NCBI RefSeq assembly: GCF_042651425.1
Contig: NZ_JBHSCW010000005.1
Span: 25,059-89,058 of the forward strand
Origin: Fodinicurvata halophila
GTDB taxonomy: Bacteria; Pseudomonadota; Alphaproteobacteria; Kiloniellales; DSM-21159
DNA length: 64,000 nucleotides
Direction: 5' to 3'
Under the pieces are notes generated by a model. That model was given only the letters and a program-made list of their open reading frames with translations, was not told the origin of the DNA and searched no databases. Positions 15,987 through 24,979 of this stretch are shown one piece after another. The number at the start of each line of letters is the position of its first letter. Position 1 is the first letter of the stretch. A program made the translations under genes and the position numbers.

Positions 15987-17060
15987 TCATCGGAGCATAC
16001 GTATTCCAATATAGGTGCTTTCGGAAATGTTGCTCCAATCTACGATCTGATCTCGGAATGTAAGGTAACTTTCATGGATCTCTCGGGAGAGCTTGTCGCC
16101 TGAGGCGGCTTCGGTGACCACGTCACTGCTGATCCTGGCCAGGCTTCGCAGTATCTCTTCGTTGAAGCCCTGAATATGGATAACACCTTCCGCTCTTAAC
16201 TGCTGCAGGGCGCGGGCATTGTTTGTATTGAATTCGGCGAGTGAAATGGCGTACTCGTTCGTTGCCGTTATTTCGATTACCTGTTGATCCTCTGGAGCCA
16301 GGCTTTCCCATACGCTCTTGTTTATGCCAAGTGCGACAGCGGCCCCTGGCTCATGCCAACCTGGATAGTAGTAGTACCGGGCTGCTGTATGCAGACCCAT
16401 AACGGTATCGATCCAGGGACCTCCCCATTCACAGGCTTCTATCGCGCCGGACTGCAGCGACTGTACGATGTCAGCCGCCGGCAGGAGGATAACGATGGCT
16501 CCGAGGCGGCGGAAGACTTCTGCGCCCAAACCCGCCATGCGGTATCGCAACCCCGAAAAATCTTCCACAAATTTGATTTCATTGACAAACCAGCCGCCCA
16601 TTTGGGTACCTGTATTACAGCAGAGAAATGGCTTTATGTGGAAGTTGGCGCTCAAACGATCCCAGAGTTCCTGTCCTCCGCCAAAGCGCACCCAGGCCAG
16701 CATCTCGTTTGCGGTGAAGCCGAAGGGCAGTGCGGAATAGAAATGAAAGGCGGATGACTTCTCCTCGAAATAGCTGGTGTGAGAGTGGAACATGTCTGCA
16801 ATGCCAGCTTCCACGGCGTCGAAGGTCTCGAAAGGTCGCACCAGGGCACCTGAGGGAAGTACTTCAATCCTGAGGCGCCCACCTGTGGCCATGCCGATCG
16901 ATTGGGCCAGTCGTCGTGCACTTGCAAACAGACCAGGCCCTTCTGGCCAATCGGTTACCATCGTAAGTTCTCGGAGTCCCCTTGCAACGGCCGGTGCCGG
17001 AAAGTGAAAACTTGCCCCTGCAGCCAAGGCAGCGCCGAGCAGAACCTGTCGTCGCTTCAT
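15987..17060 (-). CDS. Orphan TRAP-type substrate-binding protein, TakP-like (alpha-keto acid family)
   Basis: Periplasmic DctP-family receptor of 357 residues. The leader MKRRQVLLGAALAAG has a twin-Arg-like n-region and ends near VARG. The core shows family hallmarks of TakP, the 2-oxo acid receptor: NTGTQMGGWF, RYRMAGLGAEVFRRLG, IEACEWGGPW and ARYYYYPGWHEPG, containing the Gln, Arg, Trp and Glu expected for ligand and cation binding. No TRAP permease is adjacent. Instead it is divergent (84 bp) from a membrane hybrid kinase, so it may be the sensory ligand-binding partner of that kinase rather than a transport component. Confidence 0.88.
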   Translation of the reverse strand: MKRRQVLLGAALAAGASFHFPAPAVARGLRELTMVTDWPEGPGLFASARRLAQSIGMATGGRLRIEVLPSGALVRPFETFDAVEAGIADMFHSHTSYFEEKSSAFHFYSALPFGFTANEMLAWVRFGGGQELWDRLSANFHIKPFLCCNTGTQMGGWFVNEIKFVEDFSGLRYRMAGLGAEVFRRLGAIVILLPAADIVQSLQSGAIEACEWGGPWIDTVMGLHTAARYYYYPGWHEPGAAVALGINKSVWESLAPEDQQVIEITATNEYAISLAEFNTNNARALQQLRAEGVIHIQGFNEEILRSLARISSDVVTEAASGDKLSREIHESYLTFRDQIVDWSNISESTYIGIRMLR

Positions 17061-17144
17061 CGATAGCCCCTTTTAGTTCCATTTGGCCTGAAGGCTCTAT
17101 GCTACTCTCAGAATTGAAATTCCGGAGAAGAATTCTGTCCGGTC

Positions 17145-19637
17145 ATGAGTGTAGAAAAATCCACCTCTATCAAGAATTCGGAAAACAAGTCCTTGAGTCT
17201 TGGGGTTGGAACTCGGCTCTTAATTGCATTCTTTGGGATTACCACTTTTGCTGTATTGGCTGCTGTTGCGGGGATCTATGCCTTCCAAGAAGTTGGCCAT
17301 CGCCTGGATGTCATAGATAGGCGTGTCACGCCCGCGCTTTCGGCATTGGAACTCTCTCGTACTGCCGAACGTATCATTGCTGTTGCTCCGGCCTTGCTGG
17401 CGACGACAGAGCGACCAAAGCTCGCTGAAATCAGGGCAGAACTGACCGCGGAAAGCGGACGCCTGAACGACATGCTGCTCCAGAGGACGGACGGTGGGGC
17501 AGGAACTCTGCCGTCCCAGATAATGGAACCGATCGTCTCGTCGCTGGCTAACAGCCTTGCTGAACTGGACGAACTGGTCGCACAAAGAATTGAGAGCAAC
17601 GAGAAGATCGGGATGCTCAGGGGCGAGGTCTTTCGCACCAGCGCCGAGGTACAGCGTCTTCTGGGGCCATGGTTGCAGGTTGTGGACAGTGAAATCTCAA
17701 TGATTGTCGAGAAAACACAAGAAGACCCCACGCAGGACCGAGATCGCTTTGCACAGCAGCTGGTCTCGCTGATCCAGACCCAGAGGCTTGTGCAATCCGT
17801 TCGCCAACAAGTCTCGACTGTCGTGGATATGCTGACCGAAGCCTCGACCACCGAACATACGCAAAGGCTTCCGATCCTGGAATTCCAACTTGGCCTTGCA
17901 CTGACTGCTCTCGCGGCGACCTCAGAGGGCCTTGGTCCCGGGCTGCAGCCATTGTTCCAGGAACAGCTGGCCAGGCTTCGGAATTTCATCAAGGGGCCAA
18001 ATGCGATCGCCAACGCTCGTGCCCAAGAAATCCAGCTGGTCGAGGAGGGCAAGAGACAGCTTGCGGAAACGGAAAGACTGTCGATGCAGCTGACCGCCGC
18101 CGTCGATCAGGCTGGATATGATGCCAAGCAGGATATCGGCACTGCGATCCGTGATGCATTGCAGGTCCAGCGTCTGAGTGCACAGGTGCTTCTGTTTCTG
18201 GTGGTGCTGAGCCTGTTCACCTCGGTCCTGATCGTTTGGTTCTATGTCGGTGGGAATATCGTGCGCCGCCTGAGTGAACTTACCGAGGGCATGCGTGCCA
18301 TTGCGGAGGGGCACCTCCATACAGCTGTAGAGGTGAAGGGTAACGATGAGATCACGGAGATGAGTCGTACGGTCGAGATCCTGCGCCACAACACCCTGGA
18401 ACGCGACGCCTTGCTGTCCGAGAAATTACAGGTAGCCGATTACCTGGAAAGAGAAGTCAAGCAGCGTACTGCCGAGCTGGAGCTAGCCAATAGTTTCAAG
18501 TCGCGCTTTCTAGCTTCGGCCAGCCATGACCTGCGTCAACCCCTCCATGCCCTGAACCTCTTCATGGCGCAGTTGCGAGCCGAGGCGGATCCGGTAAAGC
18601 GCAGCCATCTTGTGACACGGATCGATGCGTCGGTCATTTCGATGAACGAGCTGTTCGAAGAGCTGTTGGATACGTCGAAGCTTGAAGCGGGTATTCTCGC
18701 TCCTGACCTGAAGTCGTTTCCAGCCGAGCATCTGCTCATGCGCTTAGAAACGACATTCGCGGGTGTTGCCCATGCAAAGGGGTTGCGCCTGCGTATCGTC
18801 CCGAGCAGCGCCTGGGTGCGCAGTGACGTCATTCTGCTTGAACGCATTCTGCTTAATCTCGTGTCCAACGCGATTCGATATACGGAAAAGGGAAGCGTGG
18901 TGATCGGGTGCCGGCCGCGCGGTCAGAACCTGCGGTTCGACGTATGGGACAGTGGCCCTGGTATTCCGTACGATCAGCAGAAGACCATCTTCAATGAATT
19001 CTACCAGCTGGCACCCAGACGAGCAGATCGGCAAGCTGGCCTCGGCCTCGGGCTCGCAATCGTTGAGCGCTTTGCCCGTCTTCTTGGTCATTCCATAGAA
19101 CTGAGTTCACAGCCGGGCCAGGGTACGCGCTTTTCAATCTTCGTACCGCGCACGCGGGCCGGGTTAGAGAGCGCGAGTTATCAGGACATGCCAAGGGATC
19201 TTGCCGATCCTCTGGTGGGAAAGTGTATCCTCCTGATTGATGATGACGAGGTGGTGCTGAGCGAGATGGGTGGGCTTCTCGGCAAGTTGGGCTGTACGAT
19301 ACTGACAGCTCCCTCTTCCGGAGCAGCTGTTGAGCAGCTTGAACGCTCTCCGACGCGGCTCGATCTGATCATCTCGGACTATCGGCTTACCGAAGGTCGA
19401 AGCGGACCCGAGGCAATTGCCCTGATCCGTCAGGTGATGGGGAATGCCGTTCCCGCATTGCTCATCACTGGTGATACGACTCCGGAAGTTCTGCACCAGG
19501 CGCAGATCAGCGGCTATCATCTGTTGCACAAGCCGGTTACGCCTATGGCCCTGCGTTCCATACTGACTCATTTGATTGGTGCAGGCCCATGCGGCACGGA
19601 GCGTCCTACACACGGCAAGACAGGAAATTCCTCCTAG
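17145..19637 (+). CDS. Membrane hybrid sensor histidine kinase (TM-periplasmic-TM-HAMP-HisKA-HATPase-REC)
   Basis: 830 residues. First membrane helix about residues 24-46, then a largely alpha-helical periplasmic region to about 345, second helix about 347-368, HAMP domain to about 420 with a coiled coil, HisKA with phospho-acceptor His461 in SASHDLRQPLHAL, HATPase with N-box LVSNAIRYTEKG, G1 DSGPGI and G2 GLGLGLAIVERFA, and a C-terminal receiver with phospho-acceptor Asp745 in SDYRL and Lys in HKPVTP. The large helical periplasmic domain is of the TorS type, which reads a partner binding protein. Divergent TakP-like gene and convergent LuxR-type regulator (4-bp overlap of ends) make a probable module. 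No Hpt domain is fused. Confidence 0.92.
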   Translation: MSVEKSTSIKNSENKSLSLGVGTRLLIAFFGITTFAVLAAVAGIYAFQEVGHRLDVIDRRVTPALSALELSRTAERIIAVAPALLATTERPKLAEIRAELTAESGRLNDMLLQRTDGGAGTLPSQIMEPIVSSLANSLAELDELVAQRIESNEKIGMLRGEVFRTSAEVQRLLGPWLQVVDSEISMIVEKTQEDPTQDRDRFAQQLVSLIQTQRLVQSVRQQVSTVVDMLTEASTTEHTQRLPILEFQLGLALTALAATSEGLGPGLQPLFQEQLARLRNFIKGPNAIANARAQEIQLVEEGKRQLAETERLSMQLTAAVDQAGYDAKQDIGTAIRDALQVQRLSAQVLLFLVVLSLFTSVLIVWFYVGGNIVRRLSELTEGMRAIAEGHLHTAVEVKGNDEITEMSRTVEILRHNTLERDALLSEKLQVADYLEREVKQRTAELELANSFKSRFLASASHDLRQPLHALNLFMAQLRAEADPVKRSHLVTRIDASVISMNELFEELLDTSKLEAGILAPDLKSFPAEHLLMRLETTFAGVAHAKGLRLRIVPSSAWVRSDVILLERILLNLVSNAIRYTEKGSVVIGCRPRGQNLRFDVWDSGPGIPYDQQKTIFNEFYQLAPRRADRQAGLGLGLAIVERFARLLGHSIELSSQPGQGTRFSIFVPRTRAGLESASYQDMPRDLADPLVGKCILLIDDDEVVLSEMGGLLGKLGCTILTAPSSGAAVEQLERSPTRLDLIISDYRLTEGRSGPEAIALIRQVMGNAVPALLITGDTTPEVLHQAQISGYHLLHKPVTPMALRSILTHLIGAGPCGTERPTHGKTGNSS

Positions 19638-20290
19638 CGCGGCAATGCCCGGGAGTTCGGTCGCCCGGCTGCAATGACAGCTTCGGTGCGGTTGCTCACG
19701 TTCAGGGCCTTCAAAATGGCAGTGACATGGTTCTTTACCGTGGGCTCGGCGATATCAAGCACGCGACAGATTGCCTTGTTGCTCTTGCCCTGCATCATCA
19801 GTGCAAACACCTCCATCTGGCGTTCGGTAAGCCCGAGTTCGGAGGCTGACGGCTGCATCTGCGAGTGCAGGCCAGCATCGGGGATGGGCTGTGGCCGGCC
19901 GAGAATCTCCGGCGGAACGTAGATGCCGCCAGAGAAGATCAACGTGAAGGCGCTCAGCATGATCTCACGCCTGGCCGACTTGGGAACGAACCCGAGGGCG
20001 CCGAGATCAAGGGCCCGCGCAATGTCCTCATGGTCATTGCTGGCCGAGAGTATGACCACGGAGATGGCCGGAAAGCGCGTGCGTATCTCGGCCAGGATAT
20101 CGAAGCCGCTGCCGTCCGGCAGAGTCAGATCAAGCAGGATGAGTTCGAAATCCGGAGTATTTTCAAGGCAAAGCATTGCCTGTCGAGCATCTCCTGCCTC
20201 GACGATCTCGGCATTTGCCTTCAATTCCTTGAGGACGCCGCTTAGTGCCTCACGGATCAGGACATGGTCGTCGACGACGAGGACCTTCAT
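19634..20290 (-). CDS. LuxR/NarL-family response regulator
   Basis: 218-residue two-domain regulator. Receiver domain at the N-terminus has the acidic pocket Asp8/Asp9, phospho-acceptor Asp54 in LLDLTLPDGSG and the conserved Lys in GFVPKSARR. The C-terminal LuxR-type helix-turn-helix reads LTERQMEVFALMMQGKSN ... PTVKNHVTAILKALNV. The ATG at 20290 has GGAG 9 nt upstream; a longer GTG start at 20305 would place that GGAG inside the gene. Its 3' end overlaps the hybrid kinase end by 4 bp on the opposite strand, and it is the only stand-alone regulator next to that kinase. Confidence 0.9.
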   Translation of the reverse strand: MKVLVVDDHVLIREALSGVLKELKANAEIVEAGDARQAMLCLENTPDFELILLDLTLPDGSGFDILAEIRTRFPAISVVILSASNDHEDIARALDLGALGFVPKSARREIMLSAFTLIFSGGIYVPPEILGRPQPIPDAGLHSQMQPSASELGLTERQMEVFALMMQGKSNKAICRVLDIAEPTVKNHVTAILKALNVSNRTEAVIAAGRPNSRALPR

Positions 20291-20528
20291 CGAAGGACGC
20301 TCCACTGTTCAATTTCAATAACCATACTTCAGGACTGGGACCAATGCACGTGTGGTCACGGGACAAAACCTCCCAGAAACTCTCTTGTTTGACTGGATTC
20401 TGTCGAAATGGCGGTCGCGAACGAGACCTTCGTCGCGAGACCCCTGGAGGATTCCAGGCCTGTCGAGTGCCGGGCATCCTTGTAAAGTAAGGCCGGAATG
20501 CCCCGGCTCTTCATGCGGAGTTCGTGCC

Positions 20529-20972
20529 ATGCAGGAATTGCTGACGGTGTTTGTGACCTGGCTTTCCCTTACTTTTGCTCTGCCGGCAAATTATGAAACG
20601 CCGAAGGTGGAGCTCGTTTCCGCATCGGAGATGCTGGCGCGCCGTTACAGTTACCAGGCCGCGAGTCTCCATGGCCCGGTTGCAGCAGATACTCACCACG
20701 ATCTTCACGCGGTTTACGATGATCGCAACCAGACGATCTACCTGTTAGAGGGCTGGTCGGCTGAATCTCCTGCTGATGTCTCGGTGCTGCTGCATGAAGT
20801 GGTCCATCACCTTCAGAATGTCGGCGGGCTGGAATACGATTGTCCGGAGGCACGCGAACGTACGGCCTACGAAGCGCAGGCACGTTGGCTGGAGCTGGTG
20901 GGCAAGAGCCTTGCAGAGGAATTCGAGCTTGATGCGATGACGATTCTCATCCGTACGAACTGTCTCCACTGA
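20529..20972 (+). CDS. Small exported HExxH protein of unknown function
   Basis: 147 residues. The ATG at 20529 follows GGAG by 8 nt; an upstream in-frame start would add 59 residues with no homology-like features. Residues 1-18 are hydrophobic (LLTVFVTWLSLTFALPA), a likely signal peptide or anchor. The centre has LLHEVVHHLQ, a zinc-metalloprotease-like HExxH motif, followed about 30 residues later by YEAQARWLE, which could supply a third ligand. Two Cys occur late (YDCPEA and the C-terminal TNCLH). It may belong to a domain-of-unknown-function family (DUF6647-like); this is from memory. Peptidase activity is not established. Confidence 0.7.
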   Translation: MQELLTVFVTWLSLTFALPANYETPKVELVSASEMLARRYSYQAASLHGPVAADTHHDLHAVYDDRNQTIYLLEGWSAESPADVSVLLHEVVHHLQNVGGLEYDCPEARERTAYEAQARWLELVGKSLAEEFELDAMTILIRTNCLH

Positions 20973-21026
20973 GAAAAGTCGCGAACAGAACGAATTCGCA
21001 TATAAAGCCCGATTATGCTGCTCGAC

Positions 21027-24000
21027 TTAGGTGCCCAAGAGGACTTCGCGTAGCTTTACCGCCAGCACTTGGCGACGGTAGGGTTTGGTCAGAAGGTGGA
21101 CACCGGGATCCAGCTGTCCGTGGTGCACGATGGCATGATCGGTGTAGCCCGAGGTGAAGAGCACGGGCAGCTTGGGATGCAGCTGCCTGGCCTTCTCGGC
21201 GAGCTCGCCGCCGTCCATTCCGCCCGGCATGACCACGTCCGTGAAGAGCAGGTCGAAATCGCTGTCCTGTTTCAGGATTTCCAGGGCGTGATGGCCGTTT
21301 TCCGCACTGACCACTCTATAGCCCAGGCTTTCCAGTTGTCCGATCACGTGGCCGCGAACCAGTTCGTCGTCCTCGACCACCAGGATGCGCTCCGGACCGC
21401 CCTGGGCTTCCGTTTCCGGTTCCGGCTCTTCGGCTCCTGTGGAGCCACTGTAGGCGCGTGGCAGGTAGAGCTTCACGGTGGTGCCCCGGCCTTCCTCGGA
21501 GTAGAGCACGGCATGCCCCTGGGATTGCTTGGCGAAGCCATAGACCATGCTGAGGCCCAGGCCGCTACCCTGGCCCACCTCCTTGGTGGTGAAGAAGGGA
21601 TCGAAGGCGCGCGCCGTTACCTCGGCCGGCATGCCGCGGCCGCTGTCGGAGATCGCAAGCATCACGTAAGTGCCCGGTCCAACCGTGTCGGCTCCCTCGC
21701 CATAAGCCTGGTCGAGCCGGACATTGCGCAGCTCTATGGTCAAACGTCCTCCCTCCGGCATGGCATCACGGGCATTGAGGCAAAGGTTGAGAACGGCACT
21801 CTCAAGCTGGGCCGGATCCACAAGCGCATGCCAGAGGCCGTCTTCGGCCAAGGTCGTGATCTCTATATGCTCGCCCAGTGTATGACGCAGCAAGCTGCTC
21901 ATCTGCTGGATCTGGGTGCCGACATCGGTGACCTGTGGGGACAGGGGCTGCTGCCTGGCGAAGGCCAGGAGATGCCGTGTCAGTTCTGCACCGCGGTCGG
22001 CCGCGTTCTGGGTCATCTCAGCCATCGCCCGTAGCTCGTGATCCTCGGGCAGTTCGGCCAGCATGGTCTCGGTGTTGCCGAGAATCACCGTCAGGAGATT
22101 GTTGAAATCATGGGCGACGCCGCCGGTCAGCTGGCCGATGGCTTTCAATCGTTCGGACTTGGTCAGGCTTTCCGCCATCCGCCGGTTCTCCAGCATGCGT
22201 CCGATGTGCGCAGCCACGGCGTGAACCATCTCGCGCTCTTCCTCGAAGAAAACCTCCTCTGCGTCGTTGCCGGCCTGACGCCGTTCCCTGTAACCAACCT
22301 CTACATGACCAACGTTCCGGCCATCGCAGCGGATGGTGGCGGAGAATGCCAGCACTGGAGTCTGCCAGCCGCGACTGTGGTATTCCCTGTCCTCGAGATA
22401 TATCCGGGCAACACTGACATCCGCGTGCAGCAGGCTTTCGGTCAATACATCTGCTATGCCCTGAGAGATGTCCGCCACCGAGGACAACGGATCGGCGGTC
22501 ATCTCCAATACCCGATAGAGGCAGCGCAGTTCCTTGAGGCGTTCGCGCAATTGTTGCTGATGGCGCTTGCGCTCGGTGACGTCCGTCATGCCGCCCACCA
22601 GTCGTGCCGGCGTCCCGGCAGGGTCCAGGATCAGGCAGGCGTGATCCTCCACATGCCGGATCTGCCCGTCGCGCCGTACCACGCGATACTCGGTTTCCCA
22701 GAACTCCTGCCTGTCGAGGATTGCCTGACGCACATCGTGAGAAACCCTGGCCCGGTCGTCGGGGTGAATCCATGGATGCCAGCGCTCCGGCGTTTCCAGT
22801 TCGCTTGGTTCGCAGCCCAGTAGCCTTGCTACATCCGCATTCCACCACAGGGCATTGCTCTGCAAGTCCCAGTCCCAGAGCACATCGGAGACGGCCGAGG
22901 AGATGGCCTGGAAACGCTGTTCGCTTTCGCGTAGGGCCAGTTCGGCCTGTTTGCGGCGCGTGATGTCCCGGGCCGTCCCCATGACACGCAAGACCTCTCC
23001 GTCATCATTTCGTATCACTGTGCCTTTATCCGAAATCCAGCACAGGCTGCCGTCGGGACGGACTATGCGATACTCGGCAGTGAACCCTTCGTTCGCCTGG
23101 TCTTGCAGGACCTGCATGACGGACTCGCGGTCCTCCTCGTGGATGGCGTCCAGCCAGAGCATGGGGTCTTCGTAGAGGCTCTCGCACGAGCGGCCCCAGA
23201 TGCGCTCAAATGCGGGGCTGACATAATGGAGCACGTCTCCGCTCGGATTGCTGATCCAGAACACCTCTTCGATGTTCTCGGCCAACTCGCGGAACTTCTC
23301 CTCGGACGCGCGCAGGGCCTCGAGAGCGCGTGTGCGCTCGATCATGATCGAGGTGAGATGGGACAGGCGCGCGATCACCTCCAGGTCCGAGGTGTTGGGC
23401 GCTCGGACGTCGCGGTAATAGAGTGCGAAGCTGGCCAGCATCCTGCCGTCGGCGCTCTTTATGGGGGTCGACCAGCAGGCGCGCAGATCGTATTGCCGGG
23501 CCAGATCCCTGTAGTCGGCCCAGAGGGGGTCGTTCTCTATGTCGGTGACGATGACCTGTTCATTCTTGTACATGGCCGTGCCGCAGGAGCCTGCCTCCGG
23601 GCCGATCTCCAGTCCATCCAGGGCCTCGTTGTAACTTTCGGGCAGGCCGGGTGCCGCGCCGGCACGGATGTGCCGGCCATCGGGATCCAGTAAAGCAATG
23701 GAGGCGATAGCCGGGGGGACCAGATCTTCTGCTCCCCGGACGAGTGCCTCCATGACTTCCTCGAGACTTCCGCCTCCCGAAATTCTCTGCAGGATATCCT
23801 TCTCGAGCTGGGCGATCCGGCGAAAGCGTTCCTTCTGGGTGATGTCGCGGAAGGTCACCACCGCGCCGGTGATGGCCCCCGTCTCATCAGTCAGGGGCGC
23901 CGTGGTATAGTCCACGGCTATGGCACTGCCATCCCTGCTGAAGAAGACGTCCGTGTCGACATGCCGTGTGAGCCCATCTCCTAGGGTCCGGTAGATGGGG

Positions 24001-24608
24001 CAGTTCTCGCGCGGATAGGCGGTTCCGTCCGCGTGATGATGGTGGATCAAGCTATGGGAATCCCGGCTTAGGATTTCCGGTTCCTCCCAGCCGAGGATTT
24101 TCCGGGCTGTGGGGTTCTGCCTGACCACACGCCCGTCGATGTCCAGGACATGCACGGCATCCGCGATCGAGTTCAGGATTGACTCGCTGGTCCGGCGTTC
24201 CGTCTGCAGCTTTTCCCGGACCTGGTGCTGTTCGGTTATATCGATCAGCAGGCCTTGCAGGCAGTCCTTCTCCTCGCCCTTGTAGAAGGAGATCAGGTCG
24301 TGCAGCCAGACCACACGGCCATCGGCCGCGATCATCCGGTATTCCACCTGGTGGGTGCGGCCTTCGCGGATGGCCGCCTTGCAGAACTCGATGGTCCGCT
24401 CCCTGTCTTCTGGGTGCAGATGGCTTTCCCAGAAATCGGGTTCGGTCGTCCAGCGTTCGGCGGGATAGCCCAGGATTGCCTCGATCTTTGGGCTGATGAA
24501 GGTATAGTGCCAGCTTTCCGGATCGGCCTGCCAGATTGCCCCGTCTATGGAGTGCATCAGCTGTTCCAGCTGATGCTGGGTGAAGGCGCCGTTTTCCTGG
24601 ATGCTCAT
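21027..24608 (-). CDS. Multi-PAS/GAF soluble hybrid histidine kinase
   Basis: 1193-residue cytoplasmic kinase with no membrane segment. Order read from the sequence: PAS (about 10-130, DGAIWQADPESW), PAS (about 140-260), GAF (about 285-425, with GSCGTAMYKNEQVIVTD), PAS (about 435-560), PAS (about 565-690), a second poorly marked GAF-like region (about 700-805), HisKA with TGGVAHDFNNLL, HATPase with DSGRGM and GSGLGLSMVYGF, and a receiver with TDVVMPGGMDG and TKPYRR. ATG 24608 is preceded by GGAGG at 9 nt and is preferred to an in-frame start 17 codons earlier. No response-regulator gene lies beside it. It may report energy, redox or light status; the signal is unknown. Confidence 0.9.
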   Translation of the reverse strand: MSIQENGAFTQHQLEQLMHSIDGAIWQADPESWHYTFISPKIEAILGYPAERWTTEPDFWESHLHPEDRERTIEFCKAAIREGRTHQVEYRMIAADGRVVWLHDLISFYKGEEKDCLQGLLIDITEQHQVREKLQTERRTSESILNSIADAVHVLDIDGRVVRQNPTARKILGWEEPEILSRDSHSLIHHHHADGTAYPRENCPIYRTLGDGLTRHVDTDVFFSRDGSAIAVDYTTAPLTDETGAITGAVVTFRDITQKERFRRIAQLEKDILQRISGGGSLEEVMEALVRGAEDLVPPAIASIALLDPDGRHIRAGAAPGLPESYNEALDGLEIGPEAGSCGTAMYKNEQVIVTDIENDPLWADYRDLARQYDLRACWSTPIKSADGRMLASFALYYRDVRAPNTSDLEVIARLSHLTSIMIERTRALEALRASEEKFRELAENIEEVFWISNPSGDVLHYVSPAFERIWGRSCESLYEDPMLWLDAIHEEDRESVMQVLQDQANEGFTAEYRIVRPDGSLCWISDKGTVIRNDDGEVLRVMGTARDITRRKQAELALRESEQRFQAISSAVSDVLWDWDLQSNALWWNADVARLLGCEPSELETPERWHPWIHPDDRARVSHDVRQAILDRQEFWETEYRVVRRDGQIRHVEDHACLILDPAGTPARLVGGMTDVTERKRHQQQLRERLKELRCLYRVLEMTADPLSSVADISQGIADVLTESLLHADVSVARIYLEDREYHSRGWQTPVLAFSATIRCDGRNVGHVEVGYRERRQAGNDAEEVFFEEEREMVHAVAAHIGRMLENRRMAESLTKSERLKAIGQLTGGVAHDFNNLLTVILGNTETMLAELPEDHELRAMAEMTQNAADRGAELTRHLLAFARQQPLSPQVTDVGTQIQQMSSLLRHTLGEHIEITTLAEDGLWHALVDPAQLESAVLNLCLNARDAMPEGGRLTIELRNVRLDQAYGEGADTVGPGTYVMLAISDSGRGMPAEVTARAFDPFFTTKEVGQGSGLGLSMVYGFAKQSQGHAVLYSEEGRGTTVKLYLPRAYSGSTGAEEPEPETEAQGGPERILVVEDDELVRGHVIGQLESLGYRVVSAENGHHALEILKQDSDFDLLFTDVVMPGGMDGGELAEKARQLHPKLPVLFTSGYTDHAIVHHGQLDPGVHLLTKPYRRQVLAVKLREVLLGT

Positions 24609-24979
24609 GGCTGCTTGCCTCCGCCCTTTCTGGTGATCTGTTGCCGTCGTCCAGGCCATGGAGCATTACGACCTGACTCCCAAACCAATTCTTATTTCAC
24701 CGTCAGGGGGTGTGTCAGCCTTTTGCCGAACGTGAACATCAGAATCTTTCCAGCTTTGCTTTACTGGACACAGAGGCAGGATTTCTCTCTGCCGACAGCT
24801 TCTTTCACGGAAAGATTATCGGTGTGGGGCGGGGTCTTTTGGAGACATTGTCCTGTTGCCTTCTGACAGATTGGGGATGCTCTCTGATTCCTGTAATGTC
24901 GGATGAAAATCATGCCGCTCCAACCGGGCGGGGCAGGGATGAGGGGCAAGCTTGGACAACGAACCAATGGGAGGCTTTC
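24609..24979. other. Intergenic region between divergent kinase and amino acid ABC operon
   Basis: 371 bp. It must contain promoters for both flanking transcripts. I see no strong sigma70 pair, clear palindrome or RNA element; a strong ribosome-binding site GGGAGG lies at 24969-24974 for the gene at 24980. Confidence 0.6.
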
